A stretch of 64,000 bases of DNA, taken from positions 22,727 to 86,726 of the forward strand of contig JABANP010000205.1 of the NCBI GenBank assembly GCA_013115135.1, read 5' to 3'. Source of the stretch: Perkinsus olseni (taxonomy: Eukaryota; Perkinsozoa; Perkinsida; Perkinsidae). Below the pieces are notes generated by a model. The model was not told where the DNA came from. It ran no database searches and saw only the letters and a program-made list of their open reading frames with translations. Position numbers and translations under genes: made by a program. This document shows positions 1 through 11,012 of this stretch, piece after piece (positions within the stretch are counted from its first letter, which is position 1; every line of letters starts with the position of its first letter).

Positions 1-40
1 CGTTTCCGGCCCTCCCCGGGCTATACTCTTCTTTCAGCTT

Positions 41-114
41 GGTCGTTTAGCTCAGTCGGTTAGAGCATCGTGCTAATAACGCGAGGGTCGCAGGTTCGAG
101 CCCTGCATCGACCA
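41..114 (+). tRNA. tRNA-Ile (anticodon AAU), copy 1
   Basis: Complete cloverleaf. The 5' strand GGTCGTT pairs with ATCGACC with one T-T mismatch. The D arm is GCTC/GAGC. The anticodon stem TCGTG/CGCGA encloses loop CTAATAA, giving anticodon AAT. The T arm is GCAGG-TTCGAGC-CCTGC and the discriminator is A at 114. No CCA is encoded. An identical copy lies at 1679. Confidence 0.93.
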
Positions 115-200
115 TTGACTTGTTGCCCTAACTGAGGCAGCCTTCGAAGCTTCAACCAGTGGTATCAGTTGCGCGCCGGAAGACTCTCATTCCTCCAGTC

Positions 201-668
201 ACTGACTATCGAGCCCTCTCTCGACACTGGGGTGGCAACACTACACTTCCTGAGACTTCATGGGAAACATGAAACCCGCGAGCCGCACGCCACCTGAAAC
301 CGAGGCCCGAAAGCCTGTGAGCCAAGCGGCGCCGAGTAGAGCGTAGGCGGGGACCGATTGAGTAGGGTATATACAAATCCGCCGATAGATAGGGGCAGCT
401 CGCGGGCGTTAGAAATCATCATACAGTACTACTGTGGTCGACAATGGGATTTGCCGGTATGGCTGCCGATAACTACTGAGTAGAGTAAATGGGCCGGTGT
501 TAGGTAGTGGTAGCGCAACGGCCAAGTGGGAGGTGGGAGGGTAAAAAAAAATCGTCGCTGGCCGTGACGGGAAAGGCAATAACAGTATGAAGTAGAGAAT
601 GCACGGAAACTGCACGACGCAGCGGAGCGGGGCTCAGTCAGTCCACAAATATGCTAGCATATTTAGGA
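201..668. other. 468-bp block present only in the first array unit
   Basis: This block lies between sequences that are adjacent in the second unit (near 1838). It holds no convincing gene, and I see no terminal inverted repeats or clear target duplication. It is either an insertion in unit 1 or a deletion from unit 2. Confidence 0.6.
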
Positions 669-818
669 CCTAACCTTTAGTCGTTGTTGTCGAGTTAGCT
701 TTGCGCTTGACGGCAAGATACTCCCGATATACCGTTCATCAGCTAGCGGCTATCTCGTTGCAACCGGATCTCTCCAATCAATCGGGACGACTGGTAGCGA
801 GTACCTACAGTTTGGTGC

Positions 819-890
819 GCGGCTTTGGCGCAGTAGGTAGCGAGCCGGGCTCGTATTCCTGAGGTCGCGAGTACGATCCCCGGAGACCGC
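819..890 (+). tRNA. tRNA-like sequence related to elongator tRNA-Met, probably a pseudogene (copy 1)
   Basis: The block begins GCGGCTTTGGCGCAGTAGG and ends GACCGC, so a 6-of-7 acceptor stem can form. The D arm GCGCAGTAGGTAGCG resembles eukaryotic tRNA-Met. The loop is CTCGTAT (anticodon CGT) where tRNA-Met has CTCATAA. Stem pairing is weak and the T loop reads TACGATC instead of TTCGATC. This looks like a degraded tRNA carried along in the array. Confidence 0.4.
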
Positions 891-1093
891 GGTATATGCC
901 CACAACGAATGAGCTGATCAATTGATCAACTCCTTCAGTAGAAGTATTTAAATATTCTTTTCTATATTTGGTGATCAATTGTTCAGTATTCCCCGACTCC
1001 CAGGCCTGGCTGTGTTCGTGCTGGGATGGGACATCCAGAGGCACGCGGGCGTGACGCATTCCGCACAATGCGGCCCGTACACTCCGAGATTCA

Positions 1094-1166
1094 GCCCAGA
1101 TAGCTCAGTTGGGAGAGCGCCAGACTGAAGATCTGGAGGTCCTCAATTCGATCCTGGGTCTGGGCA
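1094..1166 (+). tRNA. tRNA-Phe (anticodon GAA), copy 1
   Basis: The acceptor stem GCCCAGA/TCTGGGC is perfect. The D arm is GCTCAGTTGGGAGAGC. The anticodon stem CCAGA/TCTGG encloses CTGAAGA, giving anticodon GAA. The T loop TTCGATC is canonical, but its stem has one A-C mismatch and one G-T pair. The discriminator is A. Second copy at 2264. Confidence 0.9.
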
Positions 1167-1678
1167 TACTTGATGATGTTTTCGTCATGCCTGTGGAACC
1201 GTGCCACCGCTCCATGCTAGTTCTGGGCAAAATCCAGGTGACTACGGGCCTGACACTCCAATCGAGAGAGCAATCGAACCCAGGTGCCCTCGATTTGACG
1301 CCGGGAGACTTCACCAAAATATGAACATTGGCCGCGAACTAAGTTTGACTGTATCTGTCGCCTGTGGTAGGACGAGTGACGCAGTATTAGACCGTAACTC
1401 CATGCGCGTTTACTTCCGCACGTTTCGCGTTACGGAGTGGCGTAGCGCGATTCGAGGCCTATTGGCACTAGATGTTCTCCTCGACACATAGCGGCAACTT
1501 TTTCATACACTCCTCCCCCCTTCCAATGTTGAACCACCTTCGATGACATCTCGCGGAGGCCTGGCTGCGGTAACGTTCAACATTGTATGGGGGGACGGGG
1601 GGCGAGCTAGCACCAGGAGACAAGTACATGAATATTGCCGTTTCCGGCCTGCCCCGGGCTATACTCCTCTTTCAGCTT

Positions 1679-1752
1679 GGTCGTTTAGCTCAGTCGGTTA
1701 GAGCATCGTGCTAATAACGCGAGGGTCGCAGGTTCGAGCCCTGCATCGACCA
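1679..1752 (+). tRNA. tRNA-Ile (anticodon AAU), copy 2
   Basis: Same 74-nt sequence as the copy at 41, including the 5' flank with a run of pyrimidines. It lies in the second array unit. Confidence 0.93.
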
Positions 1753-1988
1753 TTGACTTGTTGCCCTAACTGAGGCAGCCTTCGAGGCTTCAACCAGTGG
1801 TATCAGTTGCGCGCCGGAAGACTCTCATTCCTCCAGTCCTAACCTTTAGTCGTTGTTGTCGAGTTAGCTTTGCGCTTGACGGCAAGATACTTCCGATATA
1901 CCGTTCATCAGCTAGCGGCTATCTCGTTGCAACCGGATCTCTCCAATCAATCAGGACGACTGGTAGCGAGTACCTACAGCTGTGGTGC

Positions 1989-2060
1989 GCGGCTTTGGCG
2001 CAGTAGGTAGCGAGCCGGGCTCGTATTCCTGAGGTCGCGAGTACGATCCCCGGAGACCGC
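1989..2060 (+). tRNA. tRNA-Met-like pseudogene, copy 2
   Basis: Identical to the tRNA-like block at 819, with the same CTCGTAT loop and non-canonical T loop. It lies exactly 1170 bp downstream of copy 1. Confidence 0.38.
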
Positions 2061-2263
2061 GGTATATGCCCACAACGAATGAGCTGATCAATTGATCAAC
2101 TCCTTCAGTAGAAGTATTTAAATATTCTTTTCTATATTTGGTGATCAATTGTTCAGTATTCCCCGACTCCCAGGCCTGGCTGTGTTCGTGCTGGGATGGG
2201 ACATCCAGAGGCACGCGGGCGTGACGCATTCCGCACAATGCGGCCCGTACGCTCCGAGATTGA

Positions 2264-2336
2264 GCCCAGATAGCTCAGTTGGGAGAGCGCCAGACTGAAG
2301 ATCTGGAGGTCCTCAATTCGATCCTGGGTCTGGGCA
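2264..2336 (+). tRNA. tRNA-Phe (anticodon GAA), copy 2
   Basis: Identical to the copy at 1094. The flanks are also nearly identical for hundreds of bases, so this is a recent duplicate. Confidence 0.9.
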
Positions 2337-2848
2337 TACTTGATGATGTTTTCGTCATGCCTGTGGAACCGTGCCACCGCTCCATGCTAGTTCTGGGCAA
2401 AATCCAGGTGACTACGGGCCTGACACTCCAATCGAGAGAGCAATCGAACCCAGGTGCCCTCGATTTGACGCCGGGAGACTTCACCAAAATATGAACATTG
2501 GCCGCGAACTAAGTTTGACTGTATCTGTCGCCTGTGGTAGGACGAGTGACGCAGTATTAGACCGTAACTCCATGCGCGTTTACTTCCGCACGTTTCGCGT
2601 TACGGAGTGGCGTAGCGCGATTCGAGGCCTATTGGCACTAGATGTTCTCCTCGGCACATAGCGGCAACTTTTTCATACACTCCTCCCCCCTTCCAATGTT
2701 GAACCACCTTCGATGACATCTCGCGGAGGCCTGGCTGCGGTAACGTTCAACATTGTATGGGGGGACGGGGGGCGAGCTAGCACCAGGAGACAAGTACATA
2801 AATATTGCCGTTTCCGGTCCTCCCCGGGCTAAGCTCTTCTTTCAGCTT

Positions 2849-2871
2849 GGTCGTTTACCTCAGTCGGTTAG
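2849..2871 (+). pseudogene. Truncated tRNA-Ile (5' 23 nt only)
   Basis: The start GGTCGTTTACCTCAGTCGG matches the tRNA-Ile 5' end with one change. The sequence then jumps to a different part of the repeat, so anticodon and T arms are missing. This marks an internal recombination point of the array. Confidence 0.75.
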
Positions 2872-3007
2872 CGGCTATCCCGTCGCAACCTGATCTCTCC
2901 AATCAATCGGGACGACTGGTAGCGAGTACCTTCTCCAACAAATTGGGACATTCGGTAGCGAGTACCTTCTATTGTGGTGCGCGGCTTTTGCTCGGTAGAT
3001 AGCGAGT

Positions 3008-3684
3008 ATGCATCCGCAACCTACGATGCTCTGCCTCAATGAGATAAGCCTCTCACTGAGCAACAGGCCCTCCAGTTTACCCGAAGGCCTCACCAGCACT
3101 CGAGGGTATCAGGTGAAACTCGAGCAGATCCCCTTAGGGGCCAGTGAACTCGTCTACAGCAGTGCTCCTCTCGTAACATGCGATGAAGCTAGCGAACGTC
3201 CGGTGGCGTCTGAGCTGGTCCACAGCACGAGCTCGGAAGAGTTGGCTCGGCCACGCGAACCAGAAGACGTGTCTGGGAGGTGGGAGCGAGAACGATTGAT
3301 GGCGGTGAGCACCGATGCCTCCGCAGGAGTAGTGGAATTAGTACTTCAGGAGAAGGATTACTCCGAGACGAAGATGTCATCCCGACTGTGGATGACTTCT
3401 GAAGGCTCGAGTGCCGGAGTCTCTCCTGATGAAGTGCTGCGACAAGTGCGAAGGAGGTCTGCTGACTTCCTCTTTGGAACGGCAAGGGGCTGCCTGGGTG
3501 AGGAATCGACCATAGCCTTGCGGCTTCTGGATCATGGGCATTACACAAAGAGTTTCGATGTAAGGCTTCCCTCCCTACTCGGCCGGGTGTTGTGATGTCA
3601 TGCTTCCCCGGGTGGTACGTTCAGGTCGTATTCCGGTACGGAGATGAACAGACTCTAACGGATGTGTTGGACCGCTTCCGATAG
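3008..3684 (+). CDS. Unrecognised protein, probable two-exon gene
   Basis: An open frame of 195 codons runs from ATG 3008. A donor GTGTTG at 3587 and an acceptor TTCAG ending at 3624 would remove 38 nt. That gives a 212-residue product ending with TAG at 3684 instead of the stop at 3593-3595. The protein is hydrophilic, rich in Ser and Glu, with a basic stretch QVRRR before FLFGTARG. I recognise no domain and see no signal peptide or membrane segment. A second frame at 3662-3925, ending WLEQLPEPQN, could be a further exon but I could not join it cleanly. It stands alone between the tRNA array and the tRNA-Gln pair. Confidence 0.42.
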
Positions 3685-3925
3685 TCAGCTGAAAAAAAAA
3701 GCGCTGTGGCCTCTCCTGGAGCCAGGCCATTGGAGGTGGGTATTGGATGGAAGGGCCGGGAAAAGCGACGACTCCTTGCCTCGAAGCTGTGGAGCTCGGA
3801 TTGAACGACTGCTGATCAGGTATCTTGCACACCTCTTGAATCAGATCGTAGATGATCGAGGACGTTCCGGCTTAACAGCTCACGTAATTGACTGGTTAGA
3901 GCAGCTTCCCGAGCCCCAAAATTGA

Positions 3926-4277
3926 CGATGAAGGCTGCATTGCTCGGTTCCATTTGCTATTCATGGACTGACGTGCTCGCGGATTAGTTTTCCTTGCCAA
4001 TCACAACATCTTCAAGATGCCGTCTTGTCTGCATTCAACTTCAAAACCATGAAACTCCGTTTATGGTTTATAACTAAATGGAATTACTATTTCAAACTTT
4101 CCTACGTCCGAATGAGTTTCTGCGTTCGAAGTCGAATCACGATATGCTGAACATCAGATGCTATACAACTTCTCGTGTTCGGGTAAGGGCAAACCTCTGA
4201 TGGGCTGACTAGTGTATAGTTGCTTTAATTCAAGCCTGCTGCAAGCATTTCTTCCTATCGGAGCTAGACGTATACAT
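3926..4277. other. No gene seen
   Basis: AT-rich spacer between the ORF at 3008 and the first tRNA-Gln. No conserved frame or repeat is visible. Confidence 0.6.
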
Positions 4278-4349
4278 AGGTTCTACCGAGATTTGAACCC
4301 AGATCGCCAGATTCAGAGTGTGGAGTGCTAACCGTTACACCATAGAACC
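4278..4349 (-). tRNA. tRNA-Gln (CUG), damaged copy
   Basis: On the minus strand it begins GGTTCTATGGTGTAACGG and ends TAGAACC plus T. It matches the copy at 5035 except that the anticodon stem reads CCACA against TCTGG, leaving a C-C mismatch, and the T stem has a G-T pair. The loop CTCTGAA still gives anticodon CTG. It may be a pseudogene of its neighbour. Confidence 0.7.
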
Positions 4350-5034
4350 ACGATTCCCCGGTGGAATGGTGTCGATTTTCAGTGTGACAGTCACTTCGCA
4401 GTCAAATTCGTTCGAAGAAAATTTACTGCGTAGAGAAAACGAGCCAGGGTTTTCTTGGAGGGGAAATCGTCGGAGCGTAGGGTTCCCTAACAACAGTGGG
4501 ACACACGCGCGAGGGAGACAGAGATACGCGTGCGACACAACGAGTGTACGCGTGCTCTCGTGGTACACGCGATGACTTCCGGAGTCTAGGGACACCGTAT
4601 AGCGTATCGCGAACTCCTTTTTTTTTTCATTAGAGGATCACCCTTGATGCTGGGGGACCTGTTGCGGCGGAAGCAGAGCCTAAGCTGGAAGCCATGCTAA
4701 GCACCCAGCGTCTCTGCTACCACAGCACCAAGTCTGCACTGCTCCCAGCCACGCTGACCTGTACTACAGGTCCTGTAGTGCTCCATCGAGCTGCCCACGA
4801 AAGCAGCAGGAGCGGATCCCGTTACGACTCACACCTCGGTACCCGGATACAGGCTACAGGTTCGTGCTTGGCTGGTTTCAGTGCCTCTCCCAACCCTAGC
4901 GTCTATGGGATTTCCTCATGCATGTAAGGGTCATTTCCGCTGACTACCTTTTTACTGTAATAGGGGAAATCCAAGCCCTAACTAAATGCCTACCGAAATC
5001 CACCATTTTCGAGGGCTCTGATAACACTATACAT
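4350..5034. other. Spacer between the two tRNA-Gln copies; no gene seen
   Basis: About 690 bp. Short open frames exist on both strands but none shows splice partners, homology or composition that would support a gene. A run of T at 4618-4628 is the only simple repeat. Confidence 0.55.
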
Positions 5035-5106
5035 AGGTTCTACCGGGATTTGAACCCAGATCGCCAGATTCAGAGTCTGGAGTGCTAACCGTTACACCAT
5101 AGAACC
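5035..5106 (-). tRNA. tRNA-Gln (anticodon CUG)
   Basis: Complete cloverleaf on the minus strand. The acceptor GGTTCTA/TAGAACC is perfect. The anticodon stem CCAGA/TCTGG encloses CTCTGAA (anticodon CTG). The T arm is CTGGG-TTCAAAT-CCCGG and the discriminator is T. This is the intact member of the pair. Confidence 0.92.
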
Positions 5107-5436
5107 ACGCAGCTCAACTCGCATGGCTTTCATGTTGACAAATGTGTGAATGATATATCCCGCGAGCAACGACATCACCTTCACCCTGTAGTCTTCTCAC
5201 CGCTGGCCCCCTAATTGTCTCGAGCTCGGATAGCCGATCCTAGGGGGTAGTATCAGGCCTCCGTCCATACGAACGCTTCCTGTATTTTTTTGCCTGTGGC
5301 AACTCCCGAGAGAAACTTTAGCAAAACACTATCGGACTCAGGTCAAGAAAAGGAGAATGGCATCATCTCAATATACTAGCTTAACTAAAAAATCCATGTA
5401 TGATAGGGAACGTCAACAAAGCTGCAGGACAAAGCC

Positions 5437-7786
5437 TCAAAATTTATCAGTTGTAAGAACCACAGTGGTCACACTTCGTTGCTCGACATCTTTCAGCGCA
5501 ATGGTCGAGTAGCGTCCACCGCCGAGATCTAGTTCGATCAGTAGCTCAGCAACGGTCGCGTTACTCTCATGGCGATCATCACATAGGACCTGAACCCAGA
5601 ACAGTGGAGAGAAGCGCTTCTGGAGGCATCCCTACCACAATGACGATTTCAGTTCTCGACGGGTTTATCGCTGCCATTGCCTCAATCCCAGCTGGGAATG
5701 TACCATCAGCTTGCTGGCCTGGGCTGATGACGTTGAGTGACGTCAAGACGGAGTAACCCGGTTTGAAATATTTAGTTATTTGCCCAAACGTATAATAAGG
5801 CGTGTTCAACTGAATACGATGGGATGGTGAGGCCTCTGGTGAGCATGACACCAATGGATGCGCAACACAACGCTCGCCTAGAGTGACTCACCGCTATCGT
5901 GCCATCCTCTTTATTGACCGTGATGAGGTTTTCGGTCTGAGGAAGAGCTCAGCGAGCACACCACTCAGCGACAATCGCTGCGGATGGGACACCAGTCCGG
6001 CCAGAGCATCCGTCACTTACCCCAGTCATGACCCAATCCAGGAACACAGTAGATCCTCCATGAAAGAAGTCAACTATGGTGCCGTGAGCGTAGTGCATCG
6101 CTCGATCCCAGTCCGTCTTGTAATATTCTGCTGTGGTCGGGTCTCCATTAGCTGACAGAAGCCAATACGTCATAGAAGCAGAAGAGAAAGCAGCTTACTC
6201 GCTTCCGTGCTGATAAGAGTATACTTGTCGAGATACTTTTCCTTATAGTCCTTCAACGCCGCGTACTGATCCATGGTGTACCAGTGAACTGCGGCGCCGT
6301 CCACAAACCTGATGAGAACTTGGTCCGCAGATTCATGACCACGACGAGCCGTACCCAGCTGCAACCTCGTCTTCAAGGATCAGCTTCGCCACATCTGGAA
6401 GGAAGTTCTTGTCGTCGTCATTAAAGAACAGTTTGGTGCTTTTATTAGCCGCCTTCATAGCGGGGCCGAGGTGATCCCGAATGAAGGCAAGTTGTGCCTC
6501 GGGCTCGAAGATACATGTACCCCAGCTTTGTGTGAAGTAGTTCCTGCAGGAGAATGCTCCTCCTGGCCTCGAAGGACAGTCGCCTTACTGCGGCTCATTC
6601 TGCTGCGTGATGGCCCATATTGGCACTCCAAGCCTCTCGTATGCGTCGACCTGAGTGGAGCTGAAGAGGGTAGCCAATGATCCCTACCTACACATGTAAC
6701 AAGATACTTAGCCCACACCTTGTGGTATCTTGGATCTCTCTTGAGGCATGGATCATCACTGCCATCCATACTGTGGTCGCCGAGTTTCATCCACGATGGA
6801 GGAGTCCAAACACTGCCTGAGACAGACAGCAACTCCTCGTGAGCTGGCTCGCCCACGACGCGCGACCTCACCGAGTATCTTAACGTTCCTCTTCTTTTTG
6901 AGTATCTTTTCAATCATATTCATCTTGCCACTCGTTCTATCACCAGTGAGATTATAATCAAAATATTTGAGCTCGAAATCATCGGAGACATTGTCAAAAA
7001 CATAACCGTTCGCCGTCGCGTGTATCGGCAATCGTACCACGTTATAATCAAGACCAGCAGGATCGAAGTACCTAGACAATTGTGGAAGTATTTCCCAAGG
7101 ATAAGTACCCCAATGCTCACGCATCGACGATGTCGTTTATCTGTGCTTCTCGTAAATTTAGAAAATTTCCCTCAGTGACTGCTCCTCCGTAGCCGACGAT
7201 TGGCCACCGACTGACAGAATCTGCCACCAACGGCAACCGTCGGAGAGCTGAGCGCTCCCATCAGACGGTACCGGTCGCCAGCGTGACTTGCGGGCTCCTC
7301 GCACGTCCTGCGGATACTTCAACATCGACATTAGCCCATCTCTTCCCACTAGCTGCTGTGGTGACTCTGAGGTTGGAATTATAACAGAGGATACCGGACT
7401 TAGTTAGACAGCGGCATTTGTTCTCTTCAAGATGGATGGTAATAGCTCATCCCCGACGGCAGCCAAAACAACAGAAAGACTAGGAATTATCAGGGCAGTA
7501 ATTCTGCCATGGGTATTCTGGTTGACAGACGGACTACGTATAAACCTCGTGAACAATCTCACTCACTCGTTCCTTCAAACCGCGGCTTCTCCGCGTAGAA
7601 GAAAATCAACGGGACGAGTGTTAGCCCTCGCCAGTCCATCTAGGTTCAAACTCACCCTTTCGCAGTGATATTAGGAGACCCAGGCTTCCCATTCTCTCCA
7701 TTTTGCCCGTTCTTCCCGCTACAGCCAGTAAAGACAGAGAGGCCCCAACAACAGAGAAGAACGATGCAGGCGAGTGGCCCGGTCAT
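5437..7786 (-). CDS. GH30 glucosylceramidase-like secreted hydrolase, paralogue 1
   Basis: Predicted lysosomal or secreted beta-glucosidase of family GH30, cleaving glucosylceramide-type substrates by family analogy. The start at 7784-7786 opens with MTGPLACIVLLCCWG, a signal peptide, followed by a short Gly-rich GKNGQNGENGKPG stretch. Core exons follow in family order: VGYGGAVTEGNFLNL, GLDYNVVRLPIH, VWTPPSWMKLGDHS, the acid/base motif ITQQNEPQ (NEP codons at 6591-6599), IRDHLGPAMK, VDGAAVHWYT, and nucleophile motif STEA (Glu at 6203-6205). The C-terminal beta domain has NTPYYTFGQITKYF and a terminal TVVLTTDKF with TGA at 5437. Introns are 41-55 nt, for example 6544-6588 and 5590-5635. The first exons after the signal and the short piece after DWVMTG are not fully resolved. 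First of three tandem paralogues. Confidence 0.85.
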
Positions 7787-8561
7787 TCAGAAGATAAAAT
7801 TGCACTACCAACGATCGTCACCGGTACAAACCATTAGATTGGTCGAGAAAAGCTTCCCTTATCCTCCCGAAGTCGATGAGGCCCTTCTCCTATCCCTGCG
7901 GGACGATGAACGTCGAACGCCAGGCGAGAAACTGTAAACCAGGTCGTTCTCGAGAGGTATATGCGAGATTCTGTTTTCAACTACGCGGATAAAGCCATTC
8001 GATAGCGTCGAGCTGAGCTGAGTTTGCAAAGTTGAGCGCCTGCACAACAATCTCACCCACGTACGACATGCACGCATGCGCAAAAGTACTCTGGCGAAAG
8101 TACCAGAGGTGCTGGTCATCCCTAAGCGTGACGAAGAATGCACTCGATTGAAGGGACAAAGGAACTCTCGGACAGTGGAGGTCCTCTACCCTTCTTGAGC
8201 CCCTGCCAAAGGCGCACACAAGAGGAAACAAATGTAGCTAGCGACAACATCAACTCCAGCACAGAGAGAATGCCTTTGCTCGGCAAACTTCACGGAAGTT
8301 CTCCGATTCGGAGTGTTCCTAGTGCGGTAGAGACATTAGTAACGTCGCTTTCTCGGCTTACTGCAGGAAACCGCCCATGCCATACGGTGCCGATGACCAG
8401 GGAATCTCTGGCAGGGAGAGGCAGAGATGATCGACGTTGACGGGATGTCCATACACGACAGTCAGAAGACCGTTCACCGAATCCTCCACGAATTGAAAAG
8501 CAATAAACTCAAAACAAAAAAGCAACGAGAAACTAGACAGTGAAGGAACTTGGCGCCAAAG
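7787..8561. other. Spacer with one possible short minus-strand exon
   Basis: Between GH30-1 and SepSecS. On the minus strand 7977-8231 is open and contains FFVTLRDDQHLWYF and SYVGEIVVQALNFA, which read like protein. There is no ATG in that frame and no clear splice partner. It may be an exon remnant or chance. Confidence 0.3.
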
Positions 8562-11012
8562 TCAGGCTTGCTCTCTAGAAATGCTTTTTTCTTTCTTTTT
8601 CAGGTCCTTCAGAACGTGGTCAAATCTAACTAAGAACTCGTCAAGCTCCTGTTGTTCGCATCCGATGGCGCACGCGCAGGTCATGTAGCTTTTCGCCTGA
8701 GATCAGACAAAACTATTGCCAGTCAAATGCCTCATCATCCGACCACGACCTACCGCAGAGTAATGCTCACTATGACTCCCATAGTTACTGAAGACCATGC
8801 CGCCGATATTCTTGCTCGGGCCGTTTTCGCACAGGACGACACGAGGACCACTCACACGGCGCGTGAACAGTGCGCTCCCGATCTGAAAGGCCGGGGAGGT
8901 TGCCAACAGCGACGGCATCAACCTTTTTCGAATCCACCTCTGTTGCTGCCGTCCCCGAGTCCAAGTTTAGTGACGACAAGTCGATAGCAAGTGATATTCT
9001 ATTCCATGGTACCTGAGAATTGATAATCTGCGAATCATCTTCGGAAGGCCAAGGGATGCGACAATTTCGACAACAGCACTCAGAAGATGTGATGTGATTC
9101 CGTGTCACGTATGAAGCGACCTAAAGATACCTCCAAAACTCTGAGGCCCCTCTGAACAGTCCACTGCTGAAGCTTCGTCTTAAAACTCTTGAACATGTCT
9201 CTCCTTTTCTTCAGCACCGCCATCCAACCAGACTTGCCCAAGCTCAACAACGTGATGAAGAGGTCTAAAATCGGGGACATGCTCGCTCGACCGGGGTATC
9301 TGCCAGAGCACTGCATGCGGTCCATTGATATCGCCCACGGTCACTCACCCAGCTCCAACAGCACTGACCAAGTCGCTTTGACCAATGACTATTGATCCTC
9401 CTATGGGGACGAGGAAGTTCTTATCAGTACTTTGCACAACAGCGTCCACCTGACCAGCAGTTCAACTGACCACTTATACAGAAGTCGCTTACTCTAGCGT
9501 CCGAGGCCCTACTGGTCTCCTCGATAAGTGAGCAGCATTTGGTACACTGCAATCCGTAGGCGTTGTTCACAACCAGAGGGACCTAGATAGTGAGACTCAG
9601 CCAAATCAGGACAGCGTAGCAGATTGACGACACCGAAGACTAGTTCTAGTTGGTTGGGGCGACCTCCATAACTGGGGGGACGCATTCCTACATCGAATTC
9701 TTTCGCTATTCTTCCTAAGGCAGGGATATCATCTGGACTCCGAGGGGCAAAGGTGGATGTTGTCCCAACTATAGCTACCACGGACTCAGCTCCTCCAAGG
9801 GAGCGAACCTGAGGGGACATATCGAACGCTGCGCATACCACAAACTCACCTTCTCCCGAATGGCTTCGACATCAGTAACGAGTCCTTGCTCTGCTGGTAA
9901 TTCCGACTGCTTCTGATCGACGGTAACAACCTCCAACCCTGCCAACTGCATGGCCTTCAGACAACTTTTCTGATCTATTCGGGACCACACCACGTACCTG
10001 CAGCGTGACGATAGCAAAGATAGAACGACAGAGCGCTTCCCTCACTTAGCGTTCGGATGTGCCACCCTCTGCCGTCTCATAACCGCTAGGAGAACCAAAG
10101 TAATAGCCATCCCGGTGGCCACTGGGAGGAGGCAGGGTGATCCCTTCGGGACATCATTCACGAGAGATGGAATGCCTGACAGCAAATATCACTTCTTATG
10201 AGCGCACAAGTGAAAGTGGAAGAAGTAGCAGCAGCAGCAGCAGCGAGAAAGCACGAGGTGAGATTGGTGTGGTATCGGGCGTGCCTCTCATTCACTCCTA
10301 GCGAACGAGCAAGACACTTAACGAGGAACTAATATACTGGAAGCAGAGCAATCGCCCACTGGTTGGACGGAAGAGTTCAAGATTGCGACCCCCTCTGCTC
10401 ACCTGCAAGTCGTATGGCATCGGCAACCAAGTAGCGAGTTAGGCGGAGAATCAAACTGCTGCCTGCAGCTTTGGGCTGCACAGCCGCGATATCCTAAAGA
10501 CGTTCGAATGAGTGGGTGAGGTCTGAGTTGCTATTCTGGAGTAAGCAATCGTCCCTCAAGGCTTACCCCACTGCGACCTATACCGTGCATGAGACCGAAG
10601 TTGCGCTCATAAACCAAGTTGGAAGCGTACCGACCTTCGCGCTCTCCGACTCCGATGTTCCCTGAGATCAATCACGCGACGCATCAGTGAACACTCTGTG
10701 TCTCGCCAAGTGTCACTTCCACACGGATAGCTCAGGGGCCTTAGACATATACGATGGTGAGTGGGGTACCTCTAAAGTTGTTGGTGTCCCACGAGGATAT
10801 GTTGAGCAGGAAGGATTTGATCTCCTGGTCCGTCCAAGGCTCGGGAGGAAGCCTCCGCTGTGACAACAAGGAAGACACCAGACGGGCTTCCGAGTTCACT
10901 GAATCGCGGGCCTGCAAAAACGAGACGTGTAGCTCCCGTGCTGGTGGAAAAGCTTCACCAACACTGCGTGAGCAGCGATGATGATTTGATGAGGGGGTTC
11001 AGTAGAGAGCAT
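8562..11012 (-). CDS. SEPSECS: O-phosphoseryl-tRNA(Sec) selenium transferase (SepSecS)
   Basis: PLP enzyme that converts O-phosphoseryl-tRNA(Sec) to selenocysteinyl-tRNA(Sec), the last step of eukaryotic selenocysteine synthesis. ATG at 11010-11012 gives [20 protein letters not shown]. Exons then follow the family in order: [85 protein letters not shown], and [14 protein letters not shown] with the PLP lysine codon at 9420-9422. The C-terminal part has [35 protein letters not shown] and [14 protein letters not shown]. It ends [12 protein letters not shown] with TGA at 8562. Introns are short GT-AG, including a 46-nt one after exon 1. The alignment with human SepSecS, recalled from knowledge, is collinear along the whole length. 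Implies this organism makes selenoproteins. Confidence 0.93.

Larger units (their letters stand above)
1..3000. repeat. Tandem tRNA-containing repeat array, about 2.2 units
   Basis: Two long direct repeats begin at 1 and 1639, and a scrambled third begins at 2809. The second unit is 1170 bp. The first is 1638 bp because it holds 468 extra bases after position 200. The tRNA-Phe copies (1094, 2264) and the tRNA-like copies (819, 1989) are exactly 1170 bp apart. The third unit keeps only the first 60 or so bases and then jumps to internal fragments of the same repeat. No protein gene is evident; the short frames inside are the same repeat read in several phases. Confidence 0.9.

Noticed and set aside
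5590..5635. Open reading through the last GH30 intron as coding sequence
   Set aside because: In paralogue 2 the 45-nt intron has no stop and stays in frame, but paralogue 1 has 46 nt there and splicing gives the better family match EIVIV to VLCDDR.
6544..6588. In-frame TAA/TAG right after the catalytic NEP motif in all three GH30 genes, suggesting stop-codon reassignment or 21-nt introns
   Set aside because: A normal 45-nt GT-AG intron (45, 45 and 48 nt in the three genes) ending at CTGCAG or CTCCAG restores NEPQ to NYFTQSWG in frame, so no special decoding is needed.
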